From Pontibacter diazotrophicus (GTDB lineage Bacteria; Bacteroidota; Bacteroidia; Cytophagales; Hymenobacteraceae): a stretch of 64,000 nt of DNA. The stretch's first letter is position 1; each line of letters starts with the position of its first letter. The notes under the pieces were generated by a model that was not told the origin of the DNA, searched no databases, and saw only the letters and a list, made by a program, of their open reading frames with translations. The DNA lies in NCBI RefSeq assembly GCF_003367245.1, contig NZ_QRGR01000022.1, positions 62,001-126,000 of the forward strand, given 5' to 3'. Positions 17,937-26,695 of the stretch are shown piece after piece. The translations under genes were made by a program, and so were the position numbers.

Positions 17937-19007
17937 GTGAAAACTATGAACAGAATATTAGTAACGGGCTCCTCTGGCTTAATCGGATCAGAGGTATGTA
18001 CATTTTTTGGAAATCTGGGGTGGGATGTGCATGGAGTAGATAATAACATGAGGGCTTACTTTTTTGGCCCTTCCGGCGATACACGCTGGAGCCAGCAGAG
18101 ACTTCAAAAAAGCCTGCCAAAGTTTACGCATCATGAGTTGGATATACGTGACCGGCAGCATGTATTAAGTAAAATAGGTGAAATAAAGCCGGACGCTATC
18201 GTACACACAGCCGCGCAACCCAGCCACGACAAGGCATTGTCTATTCCTTTTGATGACTTTGACATTAATGCTGTAGGCACTCTTAATCTGCTGGAAAGCC
18301 TGAGGCGCTATAGTACGACTGTTCCTTTTGTGCACTTATCTACAAACAAAGTATACGGTGACCGACCGAACTCCATTGCTTTAAAACAAGAAGAAACCCG
18401 CTGGCAGTATGATGATCCCAAGTACCTGAACGGAATTCCGGAAACTCTGGCAATAGACCAAAGCAAACACTCTCTTTTTGGTGCCTCCAAAACAGCTGCA
18501 GATGTGATGGTGCAGGAGTATGGCAGGTATTTCGGCATGCCTACCTGTTGCCTGAGAGGGGGCTGCCTGACAGGTCCGAACCATTCCGGGGTAGAATTGC
18601 ATGGATTTTTGAGCTATCTGATTAAATGCAACCTGGAGAAAAAAGAATACACTGTATATGGGTATAAAGGAAAACAAGTGCGCGATAACATTCACTCTTA
18701 CGATGTTGCCCGCTTCTGCGCTGAGTTCATCAATAAGCCCCGAAAAGGAGAAGTTTATAATATAGGAGGCGGCAAGCAAAACTCCATCTCCATTTTAGAA
18801 GCTTTCCAGATGATAGAGCGTCTGTCTGGTTTCCCCATGAAGTATACTTATGTTGATGAAAACCGAATTGGAGACCATATCTGCTACTACAGCGATTTAA
18901 CTAAAATCAAATCACACTACCCGAACTGGGATATTACCAAATCCCTGGATGATATCTTTCAGGAGATATATGCGAGTTGGGAAAACAGGTTAGCTGTAAG
19001 TGCCTGA
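17937..19007 (+). CDS. NAD-dependent epimerase/dehydratase, CDP-paratose 2-epimerase-like
   Basis: Extended short-chain dehydrogenase of 356 residues. The Rossmann motif 'GSSGLIGSE' is at about residues 11-19. 'NNMRAYFFGPSGDTRW' (about 37-52) is a hallmark of the CDP-paratose/tyvelose 2-epimerase branch. 'IVHTAAQPSHDKA' and 'HLSTNKVYGDRPN' carry the substrate-binding blocks. The catalytic YxxxK position reads FGASK (about residues 181-185), that is Phe instead of Tyr, which is odd for a redox epimerase. It lies in a run of surface-sugar genes. A role in sugar-nucleotide conversion for a glycan is likely; the actual substrate is unknown. The second ATG, 9 bp downstream, is an equally good start. 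Confidence 0.85.
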   Translation: MKTMNRILVTGSSGLIGSEVCTFFGNLGWDVHGVDNNMRAYFFGPSGDTRWSQQRLQKSLPKFTHHELDIRDRQHVLSKIGEIKPDAIVHTAAQPSHDKALSIPFDDFDINAVGTLNLLESLRRYSTTVPFVHLSTNKVYGDRPNSIALKQEETRWQYDDPKYLNGIPETLAIDQSKHSLFGASKTAADVMVQEYGRYFGMPTCCLRGGCLTGPNHSGVELHGFLSYLIKCNLEKKEYTVYGYKGKQVRDNIHSYDVARFCAEFINKPRKGEVYNIGGGKQNSISILEAFQMIERLSGFPMKYTYVDENRIGDHICYYSDLTKIKSHYPNWDITKSLDDIFQEIYASWENRLAVSA

Positions 19008-19085
19008 ATAAAATAGACCAGGAAATTTATGGTGAAATGAGTGCGGAAGCTCCTATATAATGCTTGCTTAGAAATAGATTTATGT

Positions 19086-20780
19086 TTATTCTTCAGGTCT
19101 CAGGTCTTCCTGCTTTTCAACTAACAGCACGGAAAACCAGTTGTCATCATTCAAAAAGGTTACATTATAAGCATCGTTGTTTAGTAGTCTCATTTCTACC
19201 CACTGTGGACACTGTATATCATCCCATTCTCGTGCGGTCTCTAACCCCTGTGGTTCCAAAGGGCATTCTCTTAAATAATCCGGATGATCTAGTACTAAAA
19301 AGCGATCAAAACGCTGCAGAAACTCCTCCGTTGTCAGTACATTATTCTGGAACAAATGAGGGTAGTTCCGTTTTATAGCCTCCATATGTTTGTACTCTTG
19401 CGGAGTAAATAAGCCGCTGTTTTCATCAACCGCCGCTTCCCAGTCTAATATATAATAGTACCTTTCCGGGTTAGGTGCATAATGGATGCGCTCCAGAAAT
19501 GGCCCGGCCATTTGTAATACCACAGGCAAGTCGTTATAGCCACCTGTTGCATCTGTGGTTCCAGGCTGATCATATTTTTTTACTGTGTTAGCATACATAA
19601 GGGGGCGGCACAGGAAAAAAGCTAGCAGTACGAAAGCTGAAATGCCTATCATAAAAGATGGTAGATGCCTAAACTTTACTGCCTTTGAATGCACCTGCTT
19701 TTTAAAAACAGATAAATGAAAGATGTATGAAGAAAAATAAGCCAACACAATAACCCACCCCAGTGCGCTTGGTATCATATACCTCTCCCAGAAAATAGGC
19801 TTGATGGTTTTAGATATCACCCATATAAAAACAGGCAGTACCAGAAAAGCAACAGTTAACACCATAAGCGGTATTATTGACTGAGTATTCGTCGTTGGTG
19901 CTGGCTCTCTTTGTAATGTGGTACCCTTTAACTCTCTTCCAAATATTATAAAAACCGAAATAACCAGCAACAGCAACGGTAGGGACTGATGCAGGAATGT
20001 AGACGCATGGAAATGAAACATATCCAGCAGATCCCGGAATATTGGTTCTGGGAGCCATGTCCTGGGATTTCCGGCATCTGCCTGGTTCAAAAATGATGGT
20101 ATGTAGAATAAGATGGTAACCCAGCTAAGGATAATAGACAAATAAACTCTCAGCCTGAAAATGTTAAAGAACCAATCTGCCACAAGCATGGCAAGCAGTA
20201 TAGCGCCACTGTAAAACCCTCCGAACAGATGCGTATGCACGATAGCGATGTGAACACAAGAGTTTAGGATTAACTGTTTATTTGATGGCTTAAAATTTCT
20301 ATAGAACTGATCATACAGCAAAAGGGCGAAGGCGCTGAGAGCCAGAAACAATCCATACATCCTGGCTTCAGCGTTTTGAAGCAGAATAACTTCTGAGGTA
20401 CAGAAAACGCCCAACACACCAACAGTCGTTGACCACAAACCAAAGTGCCGGCGCACAACCACCCACGTTACCACTAAAGCAACGCACATGCCCAATGAAG
20501 AAAACAGGCGTAGCGATAATTCGGAGGACCCAAAGGCTTTATCCCAAATCCATCCGAGCAAAAAGTAAAGAAGTGGTGTGTTATTTATCTTATCATGAAA
20601 GGCAGACAACATTCCGGTGAAGGAAGGATCTGAGGTAAAGTAATAGGAGTAAAGCTCATCATTCCAGAAAAACTTATTACCAGAAACATAAATACATGAT
20701 ACTAACAATGATATTATTGCCAGGGCAGGCAACACATACTCCCAGTAAGGACGCACTGGAAGTTGACTTTCTTTAGACAT
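19086..20780 (-). CDS. GT39-like membrane glycosyltransferase (ArnT/PMT type)
   Basis: A 564-residue polytopic protein with about 11-13 hydrophobic helices in the first 400 residues and a soluble C-terminal domain of about 150. The first periplasmic loop holds 'FFWNDELYSYYF' (about residues 34-45), the acidic motif that is catalytic in ArnT and protein O-mannosyltransferases. Such enzymes use polyprenyl-phosphate sugars as donors on the outer face of the membrane. The next gene upstream on the same strand encodes a dolichyl-phosphate-mannose-synthase-like GT2 domain, a plausible source of its donor. The pair is separated by 61 bp. Substrate and product are unknown. Confidence 0.82.
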   Translation of the reverse strand: MSKESQLPVRPYWEYVLPALAIISLLVSCIYVSGNKFFWNDELYSYYFTSDPSFTGMLSAFHDKINNTPLLYFLLGWIWDKAFGSSELSLRLFSSLGMCVALVVTWVVVRRHFGLWSTTVGVLGVFCTSEVILLQNAEARMYGLFLALSAFALLLYDQFYRNFKPSNKQLILNSCVHIAIVHTHLFGGFYSGAILLAMLVADWFFNIFRLRVYLSIILSWVTILFYIPSFLNQADAGNPRTWLPEPIFRDLLDMFHFHASTFLHQSLPLLLLVISVFIIFGRELKGTTLQREPAPTTNTQSIIPLMVLTVAFLVLPVFIWVISKTIKPIFWERYMIPSALGWVIVLAYFSSYIFHLSVFKKQVHSKAVKFRHLPSFMIGISAFVLLAFFLCRPLMYANTVKKYDQPGTTDATGGYNDLPVVLQMAGPFLERIHYAPNPERYYYILDWEAAVDENSGLFTPQEYKHMEAIKRNYPHLFQNNVLTTEEFLQRFDRFLVLDHPDYLRECPLEPQGLETAREWDDIQCPQWVEMRLLNNDAYNVTFLNDDNWFSVLLVEKQEDLRPEE

Positions 20781-20841
20781 AATTCTAGGGCTAAATCTTT
20801 ATATCTTTAGACAAAAGAGGGTTAATCAGGAGCTTATTACA

Positions 20842-22368
20842 CTAAGGCAGACGAACTTTGTCTATCTCTTTTAATTTTATATTCGGATAATATGATTTAC
20901 TATGAAAATTCTTTTTCAGCCAAAGCTGGTATAGCACCTTCCAGTACCCTCCCCCAACCTTGAATAGCCTGAAAGAAGACACGCCCATATCAGGGGTTCT
21001 GTTTATCCAGGATATAGGCACCTCCCTTACCTTATACCCCATGAGCATGGGCATCAGTCCTGTTTCTGCGTTGATGGCAAAATCGTTCTGGGTAAGCTGA
21101 AGATTGTCCAAAACCTCCTTGCGTATCAGTTTAAGGTTGTTTGTTAAATCTCTGAATTTTCTTCTTAAGATAAAGCGGGCAAGGAAGTGAAAGCCCCTGT
21201 TCGCCATAATCTTCTGGAACGGGTAGTTGAGCAAAACGCTTCGACGGGAAAAGCGACTGCCAATCACCACATCGTAGCCTTTTACGGCCGCATCAAACAT
21301 ATCCCGTAGTTCCGGCAACAGATGCTGGAAATCGCAGTCCATTGACAAGATATACTCGCCTGTAGCCGCTTTGTACCCATCCCTGATGGCTCTGCCAACA
21401 CCGTTGGGGGGAGTGCGGTACACAGGCTTGACTAACGGATATTCCGCTGCCAACTGCGCTATCACTGCTTTTGTATTGTCCTTGCTGTTATCGTCTACAA
21501 GTACAATCTCATGCAGGTAATCGCCGTAGAAGCCTAGAAGCCTTGTAACGAGTGGCTGTAAATTCATTTCTTCGTTATGGCAGGGAACCACAACAGATAT
21601 CGCCCCTATCAATTCCTTATGGTTACACAAGCACATGTTAGGCAATACCACCTCTTGTGGGGGTTTCTGGGCATGAATCAGAATGGCACCGGCAAGAGAT
21701 TTTACAAGAGAAAGGTTCTCCAGCAGGATGGACAGGTTACGTAGCACCCACACACCCTTCGGAGTAAGCGGAGCATATACAAAATCATTATAAACCGCAG
21801 AAATGTTGATGAATCCTGAATTTTCCAGAGAGCTTTTAAGATCTGAACGGTTGAGGAGTGTCCGGAAATCTGTTTTACCGGTAAATTTATTAAATACCTT
21901 ACGGGCATTCAGGAAAGGATTATTTGGATTGCTTTCATAAAAGATGACCTGGCCACCCGGCTCTAAGAGCGTATGGATACACTCCAAAAACCAAGAGCTA
22001 TTTTTCCTGTCATGCAAGTCCATCACTATTATGTTTGCGTACTTTCGGTTGGAAAGCTGGCCAGGAAAAGAGGAAAGAGATACAAATTCTACTGGCAATG
22101 ATTTATCTTGTTCCGAGACATGCTCTAAAAAGGTAGCTGCAGTTATAGGGTTTTCGCCTTTTGACACCCTGTAAAGTTGCTTTGTAAAGAGGCCACTACC
22201 ACACCCTAATTCTAAAATGGACTGTCCCGGCAGAAGATGTGTCAGATGCCGGAACGTCTGAGCTCTCCATAACAACCTGTCTTTAACAATAGGGTCTCTT
22301 TTTTTCCAGTAAAACTCCCTGAATTGCTCACGCTGCTGAAGTGTTTCTATAAATTCAGTATTTACCAT
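20842..22368 (-). CDS. Fusion of SAM-dependent methyltransferase and polyprenyl-phosphate sugar transferase (GT2)
   Basis: A 508-residue two-domain protein. The N-terminal part (about 1-230) is a class I methyltransferase with 'ILELGCGSG' at residues 51-59 and a late 'LEPGGQVIFYE' strand. The C-terminal part (about 255-508) is a GT2 domain like dolichyl-phosphate mannose synthase, with 'ISVVVPCHNEE', 'LVDDNSKDNT' and the DxD-type 'SMDCDFQH'. No C-terminal membrane helices follow. Both domains seem intact, so the protein probably both makes a lipid-linked sugar and methylates a sugar or lipid. It precedes the GT39-like gene and probably supplies its donor. The fusion arrangement is unusual in my experience. 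Confidence 0.85.
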   Translation of the reverse strand: MVNTEFIETLQQREQFREFYWKKRDPIVKDRLLWRAQTFRHLTHLLPGQSILELGCGSGLFTKQLYRVSKGENPITAATFLEHVSEQDKSLPVEFVSLSSFPGQLSNRKYANIIVMDLHDRKNSSWFLECIHTLLEPGGQVIFYESNPNNPFLNARKVFNKFTGKTDFRTLLNRSDLKSSLENSGFINISAVYNDFVYAPLTPKGVWVLRNLSILLENLSLVKSLAGAILIHAQKPPQEVVLPNMCLCNHKELIGAISVVVPCHNEEMNLQPLVTRLLGFYGDYLHEIVLVDDNSKDNTKAVIAQLAAEYPLVKPVYRTPPNGVGRAIRDGYKAATGEYILSMDCDFQHLLPELRDMFDAAVKGYDVVIGSRFSRRSVLLNYPFQKIMANRGFHFLARFILRRKFRDLTNNLKLIRKEVLDNLQLTQNDFAINAETGLMPMLMGYKVREVPISWINRTPDMGVSSFRLFKVGGGYWKVLYQLWLKKNFHSKSYYPNIKLKEIDKVRLP

Positions 22369-23284
22369 TATGTTAATTTTATATGGAGCTCAACTACCCG
22401 TGGAAAAGAATTATATCAGAGCATGTTTAAAATTCATCCTTTGCGCTGCAAACTGCCCATAAAGGAACCTGACTTCACAGTTTTCTCGCTCCATAGCGCT
22501 GCTATGAAGCTCCAAAACCGTTTCGCCAGAACCCTTCATGGACAATTTTCGCATCCAAAAACTAAATTTAAACATGCTCTCAGTCTTTATTTACACGCAA
22601 ATTAGTAGTGCAAAATGAAATTTAATCTGCTGGTACAATATAACTGAGCCGTCACGGCTTTCCAATCATAGAAATTAAACTCTTTAGACACAGGGCAAGT
22701 ATATAAATCAATCAAAATAAGTTAGCTACAAAAGCTTCACTCCTATTACTCCTGCTTCCCTGTCCAAATTTCTTCCCTAAGTTTCAAAAACTTCTGTATA
22801 ATCTGATTTGTACATTATTCTTAAAAGCTTAGATTATACCACACCAGTACGTTGAACTCAAAAACAGCTGTGACCTGATTTTCTACAGGTTCAAAACTAA
22901 TACGGGTACAGTTAAAGGAGGTTATATAGCAAATACCCTATAACTAGCCTTCGTGCAAATGAGTATGGAAACTACTCCGTTTGAATTTAGTATTAGGATG
23001 TTTTTGCACCCCTTAGCCTTCTATAATTGAGGTAGTGCAGTATGCCTGTTGCCCCTCCACAAACCAAGACTCTTTCGTTCTGAACATACTGATCCAAGGC
23101 CTTCATGAGATGCAGAAAAAATGTTCAATCATTTCCCAGGTTCATTCATCTTTTCGGCAGCTAAGGTTATGCAGCGTTCAAAACTGCGGAATTTTATGAT
23201 TAGTACCTCTCGCTTAAAACCACTCATGTTTCTCTTCGTTAGAAATGATACAGTTCATTTTAACCGTAACTAAACCAAAAAGCT
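22369..23284. other. Long intergenic region holding the MITE
   Basis: Outside the palindromic element at 22419-22579 the region is AT-rich and shows no gene I can support. On the minus strand around 22985-23110 there is a 37-codon frame (starting MKALDQYVQNERVLV) with another short frame just upstream; they might be a decayed coding remnant but match nothing I know. The stretch must hold the promoter of the RGG-rich protein gene; no clear TTG / TAnnTTTG pair was found. Confidence 0.4.
22416..22582. mobile_element. MITE-like palindromic element with 3-bp target duplication
   Basis: A 161-bp element (22419-22579) bounded by perfect 13-bp terminal inverted repeats GAGCATGTTTAAA / TTTAAACATGCTC and flanked on both sides by the trinucleotide TCA, which looks like a target-site duplication. 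The similarity between the arms continues imperfectly inward (for example CCCATAAAGG on the left against CCATGAAGGG on the complement of the right) to a central CATAGC-GCT-GCTATG hairpin, so the whole element can fold on itself. It has no transposase. The end sequence and 3-bp TNA duplication suggest mobilisation by an IS5/IS1031-type transposase elsewhere; that is inference. Confidence 0.75.
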
Positions 23285-24400
23285 ATGAACAGAAACCAAA
23301 ATGATCGCCAGGACAATTCCCGTGGCTTCCAGACACACCGTTCTGAACGATACCGCCATCCTGAGAACGACAACAATTACCGCTTCGACGACTATGGCTC
23401 TTCGGCACGCGGTGGCTATGGCAACGAGGGACACTCCGGCACCTGGGGCAACCAGGGCAACGAAATGGCAGGCTCCCGCAACACTGCTAACCAGGATACA
23501 TATGGCACCTATAGCACCTCCAGAAATTACGGCAACATGGGTAGCTATGGCGGCGCACAAGGGTTCGGCACTTCCAGAGGAGGCACTATAGGTCAGCGCC
23601 ACTATGGATCTGCAGATACCGACTACAACTTTGAGAGCGGCATGGGCAACCCTGGAGAAGCCCGTGGTAGTGACTATAGCCCAGCCGGCCGACGTGCTTA
23701 TGCTTACGAGAGCGACTACAGCAGCCGTAGCTCAGGCAATGACCGGTATGGCGCTGGCAGCACCAGAGGGTTTCAGGATAACAATAGCGGAAACTATGGC
23801 TCTAATCAGAGTGACTACAACTACTATGGAGGCATGGGCTCACCAGACCAGGCCAGGCAGAGTAACCTGAACAGCCCAAGCCGCGGCATTAACTATAGCC
23901 CGGACAGGGACAACAGTTCTGACAATGATCAGAACAGAGGATTCCTCGGCCATAACCGTCGTGGAAGCCGGGGCTACGACAGAAATGAGTCCTCCTCTTC
24001 AGGAAGCCATGACCTTTACGGCTCTGACACTTCCAGAAGGTTCGAGGGCTCAAATCAGGGACGCTATAACTTTGACCAAGACGATTACAACTCCGGCAGT
24101 GGATCGTCTAGAGGCAACAGCAACTACGGCAGCAGCAACAAAAGAGGCAGCTATGGCTCCGACAGGTATAACTCGGCTAACTTTGGCGGGGCTGAAGGCA
24201 GCTACATGGGTAGCGGCTATAACCGCACCTCAGAAAACGAGTACGGCACCAGCAACCGCGACGGGGCCTATGGCGACAGAAATTTCAACAGAGGCTTTGT
24301 CAGCTCTGACAATAACTACCTGGCGAGCCGCAACCGTGGACGCACCTTTGACCGTGACCGTGGCGACGACCGCGACCGGGGCTTTGGAGGCAGATACTAA
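23285..24400 (+). CDS. Intrinsically disordered RGG/YG/SYG-rich repeat protein
   Basis: A 371-residue low-complexity protein with no signal peptide or membrane helix. It consists almost entirely of Gly, Ser, Asn, Tyr, Arg and Asp. Two imperfect units recur around 'YNFESGMGNPGEARGSDY' (about residue 113) and 'YNYYGGMGSPDQARQSN' (about 180), a weaker third near 'YNFDQDDYNSGSGSSRG', and the tail is rich in RGR and RDRG motifs ('RGRTFDRDRGDDRDRG'). The composition resembles prion-like RGG proteins that bind RNA and phase-separate; bacterial examples are often stress related, but no function is established. It is monocistronic, with a long upstream intergenic region and a strong shared terminator downstream. 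Confidence 0.85.
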   Translation: MNRNQNDRQDNSRGFQTHRSERYRHPENDNNYRFDDYGSSARGGYGNEGHSGTWGNQGNEMAGSRNTANQDTYGTYSTSRNYGNMGSYGGAQGFGTSRGGTIGQRHYGSADTDYNFESGMGNPGEARGSDYSPAGRRAYAYESDYSSRSSGNDRYGAGSTRGFQDNNSGNYGSNQSDYNYYGGMGSPDQARQSNLNSPSRGINYSPDRDNSSDNDQNRGFLGHNRRGSRGYDRNESSSSGSHDLYGSDTSRRFEGSNQGRYNFDQDDYNSGSGSSRGNSNYGSSNKRGSYGSDRYNSANFGGAEGSYMGSGYNRTSENEYGTSNRDGAYGDRNFNRGFVSSDNNYLASRNRGRTFDRDRGDDRDRGFGGRY

Positions 24401-24484
24401 AATTTGAATACCAGTAGGATTAAGAAGGGCAAATTGATAGCAGCTTTTATAACTCATTTAACTCTGCTGTAAGCCTTACACCTA

Positions 24485-24541
24485 CACCCCTATAACAGAA
24501 AGAGGCGCTATCATGTAGCGCCTCTTTCTGTTATAGGGGTG
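24485..24541. terminator. Bidirectional terminator between the RGG protein and the GH25 gene
   Basis: A perfect 26-bp inverted repeat (CACCCCTATAACAGAAAG outward to AGGCGCTA) with a 5-nt loop TCATG. The right arm includes the stop codon of the GH25 gene on the minus strand. The two genes converge here, so the hairpin serves both. Confidence 0.9.
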
Positions 24542-25412
24542 GTTGCTTTATCCGCAGACTGCGTAACTCCCGCATGCTGCCGTTAAACACATTGCAATCT
24601 ACTTTTCCGGTGATGCCTTTGATGGCTCCCTCATCGGTATGCTGCCAGAAAGCCAGCTTTAGCGTATCGCTCTTCTCAAGCTTTAGTTTCGGCACCTTAT
24701 AATGTGCAATCCAGAGAGGATACTCATCAAAATGACCGGCCAGGTAATCCTTGTAAAAATTATAGCCGGTATAGATGATAGGCTTCACGCCATACACCTT
24801 TTCCACCTGCGTCAGCCATACCTTCAGGTCCTTGCGCAGTTGCGCCACAGGTTGCCTGCCCCGTACTTCCACATCCAGCACAGGAGGCAGGTCTCCCGGC
24901 GCAAGTGTAACCATGGAAGTAAAGTTTTCAGCCTGCAGTTCCGGCTTGAGGTAAGGCAGGTAAAAATGATAAGCTCCACGCATAATACCTGCTGCACCGG
25001 CACCTTCCCAGTTATTCTGAAAGTGCTTGTCCTTTAAGCTCCTGCCTTCCGTCGCTTTTACAAAAGCAAAGGCAACTTCGTTTTCCCGCACCTGCTGCCA
25101 GTCTATCTCCCGCTGATAATGCGACACATCAATGCCATACACACTATAGCCCTCGGGCCAGGCAGGCTTGGGTTTCTCAACAAAAAACTCCACATAGAGC
25201 ACTACCAGCGCCAGCGTTACCAGCACTGCCACCCCTACCCAGAACTTGTAGGGCGACGGCGGCCGCGAATTCTTTTTTGGTTTGGCCCTGGGCTTAGCGA
25301 CGGGCTTAACGGCAGTTTTAGCTGTTGCCTTAGCGCGAACAACGCGTTTGGGAGGCTGCTTTGGAATAGCACCCCAGCCATCGTCTGCTGTAGATTTTCC
25401 CTTCCGGCTCAA
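24531..25412 (-). CDS. Membrane-anchored GH25 lysozyme-like muramidase
   Basis: A 293-residue protein with a Lys/Ala/Pro-rich cytoplasmic tail (1-50), one membrane helix ('FWVGVAVLVTLALVVLYVEF', about 53-72) and a periplasmic GH25 domain. The GH25 blocks are 'VYGIDVSHYQREIDW' (catalytic-site Asp in DVSHYQ), 'FAFVKATEG', 'GAYHFY', 'PPVLDVEV' (DxE catalytic pair) and 'LAFWQHTDEG'. It should cleave the beta-1,4 bond between MurNAc and GlcNAc in peptidoglycan. The stop is embedded in the shared terminator. The start lies 3 bp after the stop of the upstream PLP-enzyme gene, so the two form an operon. Confidence 0.9.
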   Translation of the reverse strand: MSRKGKSTADDGWGAIPKQPPKRVVRAKATAKTAVKPVAKPRAKPKKNSRPPSPYKFWVGVAVLVTLALVVLYVEFFVEKPKPAWPEGYSVYGIDVSHYQREIDWQQVRENEVAFAFVKATEGRSLKDKHFQNNWEGAGAAGIMRGAYHFYLPYLKPELQAENFTSMVTLAPGDLPPVLDVEVRGRQPVAQLRKDLKVWLTQVEKVYGVKPIIYTGYNFYKDYLAGHFDEYPLWIAHYKVPKLKLEKSDTLKLAFWQHTDEGAIKGITGKVDCNVFNGSMRELRSLRIKQPPL

Positions 25413-25415
25413 TGC

Positions 25416-26537
25416 TTACAGTATTTCCAGTTCCCGTTGCGGCACACCCGACAGATGCTCCAGTATCTCTCCGTCAGTTGTCATATAGCCTCTCATCAAG
25501 TCTGCTGTCAGGCACGAATGCACCGGCAGGATCCCGATCATGTCTCCAATGTGGTATTTCTCAAATTGCTCAGGGGAGGCTTTGATAACGCCATGCTCCT
25601 GCGACAGCGACACGAGGTCAATGCCATTGACCGGAGTCGTCCAGCCATCGTTCGTGAACTCCACCACACGGCCATATATCACAGAACTGTCTTCCAGCGG
25701 TAGTGCATCTTTGGAGAAATGTACGCTGCCTCCATAAATAATAATTTCCCCACGGTTAGGATGTTTGGCCACCACGGGGCAGGCCATGCATACGGCAACA
25801 TCATCAAAGCTGCAGGAGCCGATGCGCTGTTGCATCACATCATAAAATACAAAGTTACCCGGCCTGATTTCATCTACTCCTGTCAGTGAATCCAGAATGC
25901 TGCACGAAGGCGTATCACCGATAGAGAGCTGCAGGTTCGGAAACTGCCCGATATAGCGTTCCCGGAGCAGTTGCAGAAGGTATACGGAAGTATTATGTAT
26001 GGTTTGAATGGCATAAACATCCGTTTGCTTGTAGGTATGTCCATCGTGCACCACAAAACCGGCAAACTGTAGTTTATCGCTTTCCTTTATCTTCTGTATT
26101 ATAGTATCAAGGGCTGTGTGGTTATTCGCCAACACCCCTGTGCGGCGATAGCCTGTATCTATTTTTACCCATATCTGTACCGGGTGCTTCAGGCCAATGG
26201 CCAGCGCCTCCACCGTCTCCACGTTTACAGCCAGCACATGTAGCTTTATGTGGGCGGCCAGTTCATTCATAGTGTCCATCTCCAGCACATTGGCCGGAAA
26301 AGCCACCATGATGTCTTTCCAGCCCTGGTTGGCAAAATAGCGAGCCATTTTTAAGGACGATACTGTAATGGCATCAATGTTATATTCCCGGAACCACGCG
26401 CCCACCTGCGCCGACTGATGCGTTTTGAAATGCGGACGCAACCGGATGCCGTTCTCCTTAGCCTTCTGCACCATCCTCCTGATGTTGTTCAAGCTTTTCT
26501 TCTTATCCAGTAGTAGTGTTGGTGTGGTTAATCTCAT
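25416..26537 (-). CDS. PLP-dependent D-threonine aldolase / D-serine dehydratase family enzyme
   Basis: A 373-residue fold-type III PLP enzyme. The N-terminal barrel begins 'TPTLLLDKKK' and has 'RPHFKTHQS' (about residues 34-42), where the Lys carries PLP. The C-terminal beta domain has 'PVHSCLTADLMRG', the His-x-Cys-type metal site of D-serine dehydratases and metal-dependent D-threonine aldolases. It should act on D-3-hydroxy-amino acids. It is cotranscribed with a peptidoglycan hydrolase, so it might recycle or control D-amino acids; that link is inference. Divergent from hemN. Confidence 0.87.
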   Translation of the reverse strand: MRLTTPTLLLDKKKSLNNIRRMVQKAKENGIRLRPHFKTHQSAQVGAWFREYNIDAITVSSLKMARYFANQGWKDIMVAFPANVLEMDTMNELAAHIKLHVLAVNVETVEALAIGLKHPVQIWVKIDTGYRRTGVLANNHTALDTIIQKIKESDKLQFAGFVVHDGHTYKQTDVYAIQTIHNTSVYLLQLLRERYIGQFPNLQLSIGDTPSCSILDSLTGVDEIRPGNFVFYDVMQQRIGSCSFDDVAVCMACPVVAKHPNRGEIIIYGGSVHFSKDALPLEDSSVIYGRVVEFTNDGWTTPVNGIDLVSLSQEHGVIKASPEQFEKYHIGDMIGILPVHSCLTADLMRGYMTTDGEILEHLSGVPQRELEIL

Positions 26538-26695
26538 ATATCAAAAACACAGTTTTTGTAGCAAATCTTGTGAAATTACACAGGTTTATGCTAAAAGTCA
26601 CGAAAAAGAGGGCTTTTAGCTGACAATAATCATTTCCTGCCTCCCTTGCACAACCGAACTTTGCACATAGAAATTCAAGAATGAGGAGAGAAAAT

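Noticed and set aside
22324..22605. 93-codon ORF across the MITE
   Set aside because: It reads through the palindromic element and the start of the fusion gene on the opposite strand; an artefact of the MITE.
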